The position numbers and the translations under genes were made by a program. DNA of 64,000 nucleotides from Endotrypanum monterogeii (lineage: Eukaryota; Euglenozoa; Kinetoplastea; Trypanosomatida; Trypanosomatidae), in the NCBI GenBank assembly GCA_000333855.2, contig CM007315.1:1079249-1143248 (forward strand), given 5' to 3'. The notes under the pieces are model-generated. The model was not told the DNA's origin and searched no databases. It saw only the letters and a program-made list of their open reading frames with translations. Below, one piece after another: positions 33,382 to 43,127 of the stretch; position 1 is the stretch's first letter, and the number at the start of each line of letters is the position of its first letter.

Positions 33382-35107
33382 AGCTCGCGTCGTACCCTTC
33401 GGCAGGACGTCCACAACGAATTTGTTTTTTTAAAGTTAACAAAACGTGAACACGCAGGCGAAGATTATGGAGCTGGAAATATTTTTCCGAGAGATTCGCA
33501 TCCACATTTGGGCAGACGACGTGATTGAGTGATGACCGGTATACATTGAGTGTATGTCATTGCTAGTCGCGCCCTTGAGTGCATAACAGAGCACCACACA
33601 CACACACACACGCTACCTCGCTCCCTCCCCACTGGACACTATGATGCGACGGCGTCGAGTCTTGTGAACTTCGTTCACATAAAAAGACGCAGAAAAGAAT
33701 CCCCATATCCGAGTGACAATGCGGTAACTTTAAGCCCGGTCACAAATGTAGAAAAAACAACAACAAAAAAAAACGCGTGCACAGGGGAAGATATGCACAC
33801 CACACAAGAGTGAGGCAGTACGACTCGTACAGAGGCTAGCCGCTCACTATACATGTCTTCTTAGGCGATTTGAACGATGCAGATGGAGCTTATTGTGCGT
33901 GCTTTCCCCCCTCCCCTCCCCCCCATCCGCGCTCCATACCGGCTTGTGAGCATCAGCCAAAGGTCCATGGAATACAGACTCTGTTTGATGAAGCGCAATA
34001 CCTACGCATTGATCGTCTCCAGCAATAGGTGAACAGTGCTCTTCGGAGGATCTTCTGCAGCCCAACGCTACTGTCCCACTCATCAATCATCCCCCTTTTC
34101 TTCTTTAATCCACAAAACATTTTATGCCACCCACACCTAAGTTGCGCACGAGATATGACGGAGTGGCGGCATCAACGGGCCTACGTGGAGAGTGGAAAGG
34201 GGGGGAGGCCCGCAGGCAACAAGTGCGACGCACCCATCGATCAGCATCTCGCCTCCCCCTCCCCCCCCCTCGCCCCTTCCCTCACTCTCCCATGAAGCAG
34301 TGTTGAGTAAATGCTGAATTGTACAAATTAAGAAAGAAGAAAAAATATAGAAATATATATTTATTTATATATATAAATATATATACATGAGTACCCTCAC
34401 CCACTGCAGTTGACTGCAGTATTTCTGGAGAGATGAAAGCACCAAGTGAGTCGGGGCATCACGATGAAGTAAATTTACCAAACTAATATTTTATTTTTTT
34501 TTTTAAATTGACATTTTGTGTGAAGAACGGTGGAGAAAAAAAAAAAAACAGCAGAAAGAACAAAAAAAAATGTTTTCCCACAGAACTGAGAGGAACAAAA
34601 CGTTGAGAAAACGGCGGGAAGAGGAGGAGGAGCGGCGAGTTGAAGCTCTTTAAGGGAGCGTTGTCACTTTTTTACAAGATTAATAATAATAATAATAATA
34701 ATATTGCAATTGCAGACAGACACGCACACACAGACACTGAATCTCAGCAAAGAATAAAGCACGGAGGCCTCACGTCATATTTGCGAAGGGGAACACAAGA
34801 CTTCAGTCACAACGTTTCTTCTCATGCTTTTTGTTTTTTTTTCCTGACTTCACGATTCGAGTATCAAACCATATGGGGGATCATCAGGCACATCGCCGAA
34901 GTGCAAAAAGGGATTTTTGTGTGTGATAATTCCCCTAGCAGTGCAATGAGCATACGATGGCCCCGGTATAGAAGAGTGTGTGTGTGTGTGTGTGTGTGTG
35001 TGCCTTCAACCCCCCCCGAGGAAAAAGTAGATACGCGCATAATTTCGGAAAGACAAAAAAATTGCGTTTTGGACATGAGAAAGGGATCGTCTGCAAGAAT
35101 ATATTAT

Positions 35108-35145
<38 letters not shown>

Positions 35146-35208
35146 TATATATGTATGATCGAGGCAAGTGAGTATTACTGATCACACTTGCCGTGTCTCG
35201 CTGCATCA
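33382..35208. other. Intergenic region between uridine kinase and lipase B
   Basis: This 1.8-kb stretch should hold the uridine kinase 3' UTR. It contains (CA)n at 33594-33612, (AAT)n at 34684-34704, (TG)n at 34976-35002 and (TA)n at 35110-35155. A C-rich patch lies at 34250-34290. A 78-codon minus-strand frame at 33847-34083 lacks any acceptor or homology and is not called. Confidence 0.55.
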
Positions 35209-35841
35209 TCATAGGCGCGCGATATCGTTGTTCAGCTTAGCTAGCAGCACCTCCACTGCAACGCTGTTGTCCTTCCAGCTTGGTATGACGAGGTCGGCAT
35301 GCACCCTGGACGGCTCGATATGTTCAAAATACATTGCACGCACTGTTCTTTCGTACTGCTCAACGATGGAATCAAATGTGCGACCGCGCTCCTTCATGTC
35401 GCGCCTCAGACGTCGAATAAAGCATATGTCCAGCGGTGTGTCCACAAAGATGAGACAGTCCATCTCCTTTCGCAGCAGTGCGTTTGTGAACAAAAGAATT
35501 CCCTCGACAACGAGAAGTCTTTTCGGGGTCATCGTCAATGTCTTATCTGAGCGGGTGTGGCGTACATAGTCGTATTGGGGCAGCTCCACCGTCCGGCCCG
35601 CCTTCAGTTCGCGAAGGTGCGTCGTCAGCAAGTCATGCTCGAGCGACATCGGATGATCGTAATTGGTGAGAACGCGCTCGCTCTCAGACATATTGGACTG
35701 ATCCCTATAGTAGAAATCTTCACAAATGACTCCAATGCTGTCAGGGCTGCACATTGTCGCGAGCTGGGAGACAATTTTTACGCTCAGCGACGACTTCCCC
35801 GAACCTGAGGCGCCCGATATGCCAATCACGATGCAGGGCAT
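35209..35841 (-). CDS. Uridine kinase (uridine/cytidine monophosphate salvage)
   Basis: A 210-aa kinase of the uridine kinase/phosphoribulokinase P-loop family, expected to phosphorylate uridine (and cytidine) to the monophosphate in pyrimidine salvage. The Walker A motif GASGSGKS spans 10-17, and a DFYYRD segment follows at about 42-47, typical of the family's nucleoside-binding region. YDHPMSLEHD, LPQYDYVRHTRS and the hydrophobic strand ending VVEGILLF (Walker-B-like) come in the usual order, followed by RRLRRDMKERGR, which fits the family's lid region. The frame is open to 35937 with ATGs at 35922 and 35904, but the best acceptor (CATTCTTTTCACAG, AG at 35855-35854) lies downstream of these and 12 nt before the ATG at 35841. 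That start also gives the usual family length. If an upstream AG is used, a short N-terminal extension is possible. Confidence 0.9.
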   Translation of the reverse strand: MPCIVIGISGASGSGKSSLSVKIVSQLATMCSPDSIGVICEDFYYRDQSNMSESERVLTNYDHPMSLEHDLLTTHLRELKAGRTVELPQYDYVRHTRSDKTLTMTPKRLLVVEGILLFTNALLRKEMDCLIFVDTPLDICFIRRLRRDMKERGRTFDSIVEQYERTVRAMYFEHIEPSRVHADLVIPSWKDNSVAVEVLLAKLNNDIARL

Positions 35842-36369
35842 TGCTGTCAGCGTCTGTGAAAAGAATGGGAGGGCCTTGTAATGGACTTTATGAAGAGCTG
35901 ACATTGTTGGGAGAGTGAGCATATACACACATAACAAAGCGTAAAGATGAGAAAAGATCAGGAAAAAAGGATAAATACAATTTTTTTTTTTTAAGCATGT
36001 GACGACGACCGCAATACCCCAGCTGACCTAGAATCCTGTGCATGCAGTGAGGAGGACCTAGCAAAAGGGGCCATCTCGGTGTGATGGCACTGTGAAGAAA
36101 ACCTTAAGTATATGATAAGGGAAAGAGTGGCAGGCTGTGGACGACCCTCGTGATACGTAGCACTCCCTCGCTTTGTCAATTCATTCATTCGCTTTCATGT
36201 ACGATATTGCCAAGCTCACGCCGCCTCAAAGGGATGAGCCCAACTGGCAAACGTGTTCGCACACAACCACAACCATCCCAATTTGTTCGCCACCCTGAAC
36301 AATAACAAATAGAAGAAGAGGCCTCACGCAGATGCCTGCATGTCTCCTCTTCTTTTCGCCGATGGCACT
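35842..36369. other. Short intergenic region between ferredoxin 1 and uridine kinase
   Basis: It contains a T-run (35981-35992, an A-run in the transcript) and pyrimidine-rich sequence on the minus strand at 35944-35975. No gene seen. Confidence 0.6.
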
Positions 36370-36858
36370 TCAGTAGCCCATCTGGTTCTCCATCTCGTTA
36401 GGGATCGTCACCGAGATACCGTCCAACTCAGATGTAATCTTTACCTGACATGAAAGCCTTGATGTCTTGCTAACCTTGGGCGCGAGGTCCAGCATGTCCA
36501 TCTCGTCTTCGCTGGGTGAGTCAAGGAGTTTTTGGTAAGACGACTCTGTGAATATAACGTGGCAAGTACTGCAGGCGCAGGTCCCGTCGCACGCCGCCTC
36601 CATGTCCATCTTGGCCACATCGCGGATCACCTCCATCAGGGTGAGTCCAACCGACGCCTCGACCGTCATTTCTTTCCCATCCGTGTCATTCTTTATGTGG
36701 ACCTTGACCTTTCCTGGTATAAAAGAAGAGGGCTGATTAGGGGTGGCAGATGAGCACCACCGGGGATATGTGCGCAGGATCGTAGTGACGGGCGCGGGTG
36801 CAGGCGCTGAAAGTCGCCATGCACGGAGGAGTACCCTTGAGGGTGCAAAATGCGGCAT
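36370..36858 (-). CDS. Mitochondrial [2Fe-2S] ferredoxin (adrenodoxin type), paralogue 1
   Basis: A 162-aa precursor of an adrenodoxin-type ferredoxin, an electron carrier for mitochondrial Fe-S cluster assembly or P450-like reactions. The N-terminus (1-45) is rich in Arg, Ala and Ser without acidic residues, as in a mitochondrial presequence. The ferredoxin domain starts at PGKVKVHI (48). The cluster ligands are Cys90, Cys96, Cys99 (C-x5-C-x2-C in ACDGTCACSTCHVIF) and Cys137 (SRLSCQV); Cys94 is an extra cysteine within the loop. The acidic segment SPSEDEMDMLD (114-124) matches the partner-binding helix of adrenodoxin. This is the most canonical of the three copies. The frame extends to a GTG at 36894, but the first ATG at 36858 is chosen. 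It is the last of three ferredoxin genes in transcription order. Confidence 0.93.
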   Translation of the reverse strand: MPHFAPSRVLLRAWRLSAPAPAPVTTILRTYPRWCSSATPNQPSSFIPGKVKVHIKNDTDGKEMTVEASVGLTLMEVIRDVAKMDMEAACDGTCACSTCHVIFTESSYQKLLDSPSEDEMDMLDLAPKVSKTSRLSCQVKITSELDGISVTIPNEMENQMGY

Positions 36859-37870
36859 CAAACACGCGCCGCAAATGTGCCGAATACAGCTCACCGAAAG
36901 GAAATAGCTTTGACGTACCGGTGTATATATATGTATGTGTATATATGTGTGTATATATATATATATATATGGAGGAGGGGGGGGGCAAATCGGGCTACTT
37001 TAAAAAGAAGACACGCGCATACGCCCTTCCCCCGGATAACGAGACCAAGGTGGTTCGAAAAATATGACAGGGAAGAATAACGCCCTGACGACAAAAACAA
37101 CCAAGGGATCATAAACGAGAGGGGGGGGGGGCGGAGCGCGCATGAAATAATGGCAGTGATGGGTCGCACAATGTGCTTCTCTAGAAAGGCATTCGTTACC
37201 CCTCCCCTCATCGCCTGCGCCGTTACAACCTCTGCGAATGCATCATGAAGTCGTCCCGACGACAGGGGGTGAAAGAAAGAGAGAGGAGCACATATCTTTT
37301 AGCCCACAGCTCCGTATCCCTCCCTGTGTTGCTTCGAAGTCCCCGCAAAGGTGCAGCTCCTCCCCGCGCAGGCAGAAAAACGTAGGCACAGAGTCGCCCA
37401 GCTCACCAATTCTCTACTGCGCTGTTGCTAGACGATAATCCCCCTGGCACATCTGTCTTCTGTAGCGCCGTAGCGTGCGACTCGCCCTGCTCTGCGTAGC
37501 CCCTCCCCGTTTTCTCTTTTCAATGCGTCGTCAACCACAGAAAGCGCCAATAGAGCCGAGTGCACGGTGCCACTCGATCAAACCCAACAGCACTCGAGAT
37601 CTCCCTCGATATTGGCAGTAGTCAAACCTCGTCGTAAACAGCAGCAGCGACTCACCTGCCGACAACGCACGACCGAATCCACGTGAGAGTATTGCCAGGT
37701 CCCTGTCTTGAGGCCCCACACACACTTTTTTTTTTTATGTCACATGCTTCTCGCCAACGAGCAACAGCTCCACAACCACCCTCGCATGCTTGCTTCTTAA
37801 TAATGATGTTGAGACCCTTGCAGTCGCAGCTCGCGGGAACATGAGAAACTCATGGGATTTCCGTCGCCGC

Positions 37871-37905
<35 letters not shown>

Positions 37906-38495
37906 TTGGGCATCTACGCATCACATCACCGTAGTCGGTAGGATGACAACGGCAACAAGTAGTTCAAACAAATGTGAGCACAAACTCGTGTGAATGGGTG
38001 ATGATCTACCCGACACAGCTCCACTCGATTACCCCTGCTCCATTGACACCTCGTAATGACGGAGCAAGGGGTGCCGAACTCAATGTATCCATTAGACCTC
38101 GCAGCCACCACCCGCAATTGCCCCTCTTTTCATTTTCTTCTTATCGAGTGTGTGTGAATGCGCTCGCAGCCTGCCCCACTCCTCTTTCAGCGTCTCCTGG
38201 AAAATATATATGCCTCAACAGATGCGCACCTCCCAAGTGCCGCGATGGGTGGTACGTCACTGCGCATCAGTGCACACTTCTAAGGAACATCATACGCAGA
38301 AGCACCCCCTTTCCCAGGAGAAAAACAAAAAGATAAAGAATGGTTGCGGCATCAGCGTGAAATAAACAAACCAAAAATCTGTGGGTAACCACATTAGGCG
38401 TGCAGCCTATCTCACCTGTGAGCCGTTGAACACAAACGGATGTGTGTGTGTGTGTGTGTGTGTGCGTGTGCGTGTGTGTGGGGAGGAGGCATCCA
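36859..38495. other. Intergenic region between ferredoxins 1 and 2
   Basis: It holds a TA/TG-rich block at 36924-36970, (CA)n at 37876-37901 and (TG)n at 38440-38480 close to the ferredoxin 2 stop. The middle (37150-38330) is fairly complex and GC-balanced but has only short frames without acceptors. No gene is called. Confidence 0.5.
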
Positions 38496-38933
38496 TCACC
38501 TGAGAAGGTTTGTGACGTTCTGGGGGAGAGTCGCCTCTATCTCCCCCGTCTCGGGGGTAAGAACGATTTGGCACGCCAGCCGGGACGTCTCCTGGAGATC
38601 GGGCGCCTTCTCGAGGACATCCATTTCCCGCTCCGAGGGCTCACCGAGCTTCTTAAAAGATGCATCGGAGAGATGAACGTGACAAGTCGCACACTCCATG
38701 TAGCCGTCACAGGCGCCCTCCATCTCAATGCCCGCCACATCGCGAATGGCATGCATTAATGACGTCCCAGTAGGCGCCTCGAAATCACAGGAAGTGCCAT
38801 CTTGTGTGTGAACACGTACCTTCACCTTACCGGGGGTGCTGTACAGCGCACGAGGGACCCGCAGAGACCCAGCACAAAGGAGCGGTGATCTCTGAAGAAA
38901 GCGGGTAGAAAGCAGCACGGGGCACTGATGCAT
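38496..38933 (-). CDS. Mitochondrial [2Fe-2S] ferredoxin (adrenodoxin type), paralogue 2
   Basis: A 145-aa adrenodoxin-type ferredoxin with an Arg/Leu/Ser-rich presequence (1-33). The domain starts at PGKVKVRV (34). The cluster ligands are Cys75, Cys81, Cys84 (ACDGYMECATCHVHL) and Cys121 (SRLACQI). The acidic interaction segment EPSEREMDVLE (98-108) is kept. The frame is open to a GTG at 38993, but the ATG at 38933 lies 40 nt after a clean acceptor (AG at 38975-38974) and begins a good mitochondrial presequence. It differs substantially from its neighbours in sequence, so the triplication is old. It may supply electrons to a different partner from ferredoxin 1; that is inference. Confidence 0.92.
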   Translation of the reverse strand: MHQCPVLLSTRFLQRSPLLCAGSLRVPRALYSTPGKVKVRVHTQDGTSCDFEAPTGTSLMHAIRDVAGIEMEGACDGYMECATCHVHLSDASFKKLGEPSEREMDVLEKAPDLQETSRLACQIVLTPETGEIEATLPQNVTNLLR

Positions 38934-40309
38934 GGTGTAAGAAAACGAATGCCCTACACAGAAAGTAGCCTTCCTGCAGTGTGAATAACACACAAACAGA
39001 GAAAGAAAATATTAAGAACAAACGTGAATGAGTGATGAATATTCAAAAAAGAAACAAATACGCGAAAAAAAAAAAGGTGCTTGAATCCCCTTTTCGACCT
39101 TTCTTGTTTCACTTCCGCTCGAGGCCACACCCTCTACGGCACAATGCTTCTATACAAGGAGATTTGGGTCTATATATGTATGTATGTATGTATGTATATG
39201 GATATTATATATATTTTTGGTGATCCCACACCGCATACAGGATAGAAAAAGATGAACACGAAGATGGAGAGAGAGCAGGTGGAGAGAAAATGGAGCGGGA
39301 GGGGAGAAGCAAAAACTATTTGGGGTTGAGAAGAAGAAGTGATAGCCCTCGGAAGCCCTTTTTTTTTCTGGACAAGTCGCTGTTTGAGTTTAGGAAAAAG
39401 CTGGTGCTGGAGAAAGCACACACCAGTGCAATACTCATCCAGAATACACACACACACAAAAAAAAAAAGACGTCCCTGGCCCAAAGCACCCGAACCTTAT
39501 AGACCGAGTGGCCATTAGAAGGATGCACTGGCTTGGCAGCCCCTCTTTTTTCGCCTACGTAATGTTCTCATCCTTTGTGTGTGTGTGTGTGTGTGTTGCT
39601 GTGACATTGATGCGTGGTGATAAATGCAAAAGTGTGTCTGTGATGCCGAATGGCTCCTGTTCTCGAGTGAGGGATGTTCCCAGCCTCTCTACGACTGCAC
39701 CAACGAAGAATCATCATTTCTGCGAACATCAAAAAAAAAAAAACACATACACAACAAGAATCATAATCATCATCTCAGAAGCAACAGAAACAAAGGCTGA
39801 GGAGGAGAATGAAGAACTGAAGAGGCTTCTTCCGTCGGGAACCAGGTCTCCTTTCATATACTCGTCCATAAACACTCAAAAATAGCATTAGCAGCAGAGC
39901 GGGGGGAAAAAAAACATAACATAACGTAAAGAGAGAGAAAGAAAGGGATGCGCAACAACACCAAAAAAAAAGAAGAAAAAAGAGACCCTTCAGCCGTCAT
40001 ACAACGAGAGGGCGCTTCTCTCGTGTGGTCCTGCTGCACGAGAAATTGTGATGCTCCTGAAGTGCAACATACGTCGTATACCACCAACTCCAAAACATAA
40101 TAATAAAAGTAGAAGAAAGCACATTCTCTACAAGACAATCCGATCCCTTCTATAAGAGATGCGCCACACACCGAGTCTACTCACCACACAGAATCATCAC
40201 AGCTTGTCTTCACTGAGCATTATGTCATCAATGCCCCCCCCGCATGAGGGAAGCAGCCGCGCCCGGTCATCAACACACACCCCACGTCCCCTCTTGCTCG
40301 CTGCCTCCC
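38934..40309. other. Intergenic region between ferredoxins 2 and 3
   Basis: It contains (TATG)n at about 39175-39200, (TG)n at 39577-39596, and A-runs. No convincing gene is seen on either strand. Confidence 0.6.
38974..39012 (-). promoter_or_regulatory. Probable trans-splice acceptor for ferredoxin 2
   Basis: The minus strand shows TTTTCTTTCTCTGTTTGTG followed by TTCACACTGCAG, AG at 38975-38974, 40 nt before the ATG. Confidence 0.5.
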
Positions 40310-40861
40310 TCACCCCTTGGGAGAGCGTCGAGGGGGGGCCTGCCACCGCACATCAACGGTACTCTCGGGCAAGTCAATTTCGAGTCCATTAAGCTCCCTC
40401 AGCAAGGTGATCTGGCAGCTGAGACGTGACATCTCCGATGCGTCAGGCGCCTTATCGAGGCAGTCCTGCTCCGCGGCGGTGACAGCGAAAAAACGGCTCA
40501 TCGTCGAGGCCCACTCTGGGGAATGGGGAATTACCTGACAGGTGGAGCACTTGGAGGTGCCGTTGCAGGCCCCTGGCACATTCACAGGTAATGTCGCGTC
40601 GTCACGAATGGCCTCCATCAAGTTGCCACCCTCTTCGTATATGCGCTCGTACACGTTAGCGTCGCTCGTGCGGATGCGCACATGCACCTTGCCAGGGGTA
40701 TTCGTTGGGAAGGGAGACGACGACGACGACTGGGAATCGTGTGATGAGGCACCACTTGAGCTGCAAGAGGCCATGGAGAGACTCAGGGGCGCAACCGCAC
40801 CACAAAGACTCCCAGGCAGCCGTGATGTAGCAAGGAACGCCCCACGGTAACGAAACAACAT
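40310..40861 (-). CDS. Mitochondrial [2Fe-2S] ferredoxin-like protein, diverged paralogue 3
   Basis: A 183-aa protein with a long Ser-rich presequence or linker (1-55). The ferredoxin domain starts at PGKVHVRI (57), shared with the two neighbours. The four ligands are kept: Cys99, Cys105, Cys108 (ACNGTSKCSTCQVI) and Cys149 (SRLSCQI). It diverges in places that matter for partner docking. Asp of CDG becomes Asn, His after the third Cys becomes Gln, and the acidic EDEMDML helix is replaced by AAEQDCLDKA with fewer acids. The C-terminus has a basic WQAPPRRSPKG tail. The ATG at 40861 sits about 4 nt after TGTCTAG (AG at 40867-40866). It is the first ferredoxin transcribed. It should still bind a cluster; a different reductase or acceptor is plausible but not shown. 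Confidence 0.9.
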   Translation of the reverse strand: MLFRYRGAFLATSRLPGSLCGAVAPLSLSMASCSSSGASSHDSQSSSSSPFPTNTPGKVHVRIRTSDANVYERIYEEGGNLMEAIRDDATLPVNVPGACNGTSKCSTCQVIPHSPEWASTMSRFFAVTAAEQDCLDKAPDASEMSRLSCQITLLRELNGLEIDLPESTVDVRWQAPPRRSPKG

Positions 40862-41943
40862 AATGCTAGACAGTCAGGAATGAAGGAAGAAAATAAAATT
40901 GCTTGGCGCCTTTGCGTGAATCCAGCAAAGCAGGAAGAGAAAGAGCTGGCCCTTACTGGGCAAGAAGTTTAAAAAATGCATTGAGAGTGCGAGAAGAAAA
41001 TGATAGAAGGGGGAATAAATTTAAAAAATGTCGCGCAAACGATAACACACACCGTCAGGGACACACAGAGAGGAGGGCAGTGAGGGATCCGCCACAAGGA
41101 ATAGAAGTTGACGAGTGGCAGATGATGGTGGATCAGCATCGTGGAGAGATATAAAAAAATAAATTACCTCCCTCCCCTTTCCACAGAGACACACACATGC
41201 ACACACACACACACACGCGCGCGCTTTGTTCCTCCTAGCGGCCCACCAGCGGCCCACCAGCGGCCCATCAGCGGCCCCACTCCGCGTCCCGCTGCGTTAC
41301 AAAACGATGTAGCGAGGAGACAGGTGTTTTTTTTTTTCTTTACAACAGAAAAAAATAGAATTTTTTTTTTCAATTTCACATCACGAGCAGCGGAAGATAT
41401 ATATATATATGTGTATATATATATGGGGGGGGGGGACAAAAGTGGGAGAGAAAACCTCATAGGCGATAGTAACGAAGAAAAAAAAAGGGAGGACAAAGTT
41501 TCGCTCCTTCTCGCTGACACGACGCCAACCAGGTGCGACGCCTACGCAGATCGCTCACTGTGAAATCGGATGTATTGACATATAAATATATATATGCGTA
41601 TATATTATTCCTTGGCTCTCCGTCGGACAGGAGACCTCCAGTGCGGTTTGTCATTGACGCAGGTCCAATACTTCCCTGAACGACTCTGGCGAGACCTCGG
41701 TAGAGAGGATAGACAGTCTAGTAGGCATGGACACCCCAATGAAGCGCATAATAAGGTAAAAAAACAAATAAGTGGTCGAGCAGGCAAGCAGACACAATAA
41801 CTGCATAAGGAGAATGGGAGAAAAAAAACAAGAAAAGCAGAAATGAAAACAAGAGAGCAGCTGCCACCGTTCTTGCCCCGCTAGCCCCACTCCCCCTCTC
41901 CTCCTGGCCTCGCGAAATGATCACACATAGACACGTTCACAAA

Positions 41944-41978
<35 letters not shown>

Positions 41979-42843
41979 CAGACGGGCACATGAGTTATAT
42001 ACAAATTAACTTTTGAGCAACAACGAAAACCAAAGGAGAAACATTTGCCTGTCGCACGAGTGCCACAGACACGAAGGAAATCGAAGATGTACAGAAACAC
42101 TCAAACGGGGGGGGGGGTATAGGACAGTCTCTTATATTGAACATGAAGATGTTCGACGTTATTACATCGCGAGAAAAAGGGTAGGGGGGGAGGGGGGACA
42201 ATCAGCACTTTTCTTCATTTCTCAATTTTAAAAATGAGCGCCTTCCCCCCCCACCGCGCTTTATCCGACCCGCTACTCCTCCTATGTCCACCCTTCTACA
42301 GACGAGTTCCGCCTTCTTGGAGCGCAAAAAAAAAAAAACACCTGAAGGAAACTCTTCTCCTGTCATTCTCACGACAATTCTGCCCTCCAGCATCGAATCT
42401 GCGTCACTATTTCCCACAGCCGCATCCTTCACAAAAATTGTCACTGTGTGAGGTATCCTCCAAAGCGAGCTGGGTATTTTTTATTTTTTTTCTCCTCGCT
42501 AGGTAACGCGGACGGGTGGATCGGTACTGGAACCCTCGGTAGGGACTGCTCCATCACCGGAATAATACAGACACCCACCGTGGGCGCAACTCTCAAATTC
42601 CCATATCATAAAGGTCTCGCCTGATCACAGGCCTGATTGCTTCGACAACTGTACATCGGTGGCAAGCTCTCGTTGCCTGCCCTCACTCCCTTCCTCTATA
42701 GAGCGAGCGGGGGGAAGGGGGACATCGTCTTATATTTCTAGCAGGGAAGCCATTGACACCCATTACTGGATCGGCGTGAAAGCGGGGATATAGAAGCTTG
42801 CCCCCAAAGAACAAACGAAGACGCACTGCTAAGGCCGTAATGA

Positions 42844-42875
<32 letters not shown>

Positions 42876-43127
42876 TGAAGGCAAGCATGCGCACAACAAC
42901 ACAGCTTCTTCCGTAGCCCCGTTTTGTTTTCATCATGTATGTGTGTGCGTGTGTGTGTGTGTGCGTGGAATCACAACCAGACGATACTTAGTACCGTGCT
43001 CCGTCTTTGCACCAGAGATCATCACGGGAGGTCAACGTACTTTCCCTGCCCCCCCCCCTCCCTCGCGTTGAGCTACGGAGTCCAGAAAACAGCTGCCGGC
43101 GCAAAGGTATTTTCATTTTCTTTTCCG
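40862..43127. other. Intergenic region between ferredoxin 3 and the membrane protein gene
   Basis: This 2.3-kb stretch holds an 11-bp minisatellite (41237-41279), TA blocks at 41398-41424 and 42856-42875, (CA)n at 41943-41960, and G-runs near 42105-42117 and 42184-42200. It should include the 3' UTR of the membrane protein gene. Several 60-140 codon frames exist but are low-complexity or lack acceptors. Confidence 0.55.
41237..41279. repeat. 11-bp minisatellite (AGCGGCCCACC)n
   Basis: Nearly four tandem copies of the unit AGCGGCCCACC, the third and fourth slightly altered. It stands out as GC-rich against AT-rich surroundings. Confidence 0.9.

Noticed and set aside
33847..34083. 78-codon minus-strand frame
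   Set aside because: No pyrimidine tract or acceptor upstream, no recognisable family, and the sequence is compositionally like spacer.
35842..35937. N-terminal extension of uridine kinase
   Set aside because: The best acceptor lies downstream of the upstream ATGs, and the shorter protein has the family's normal length. The extension was not entirely excluded.
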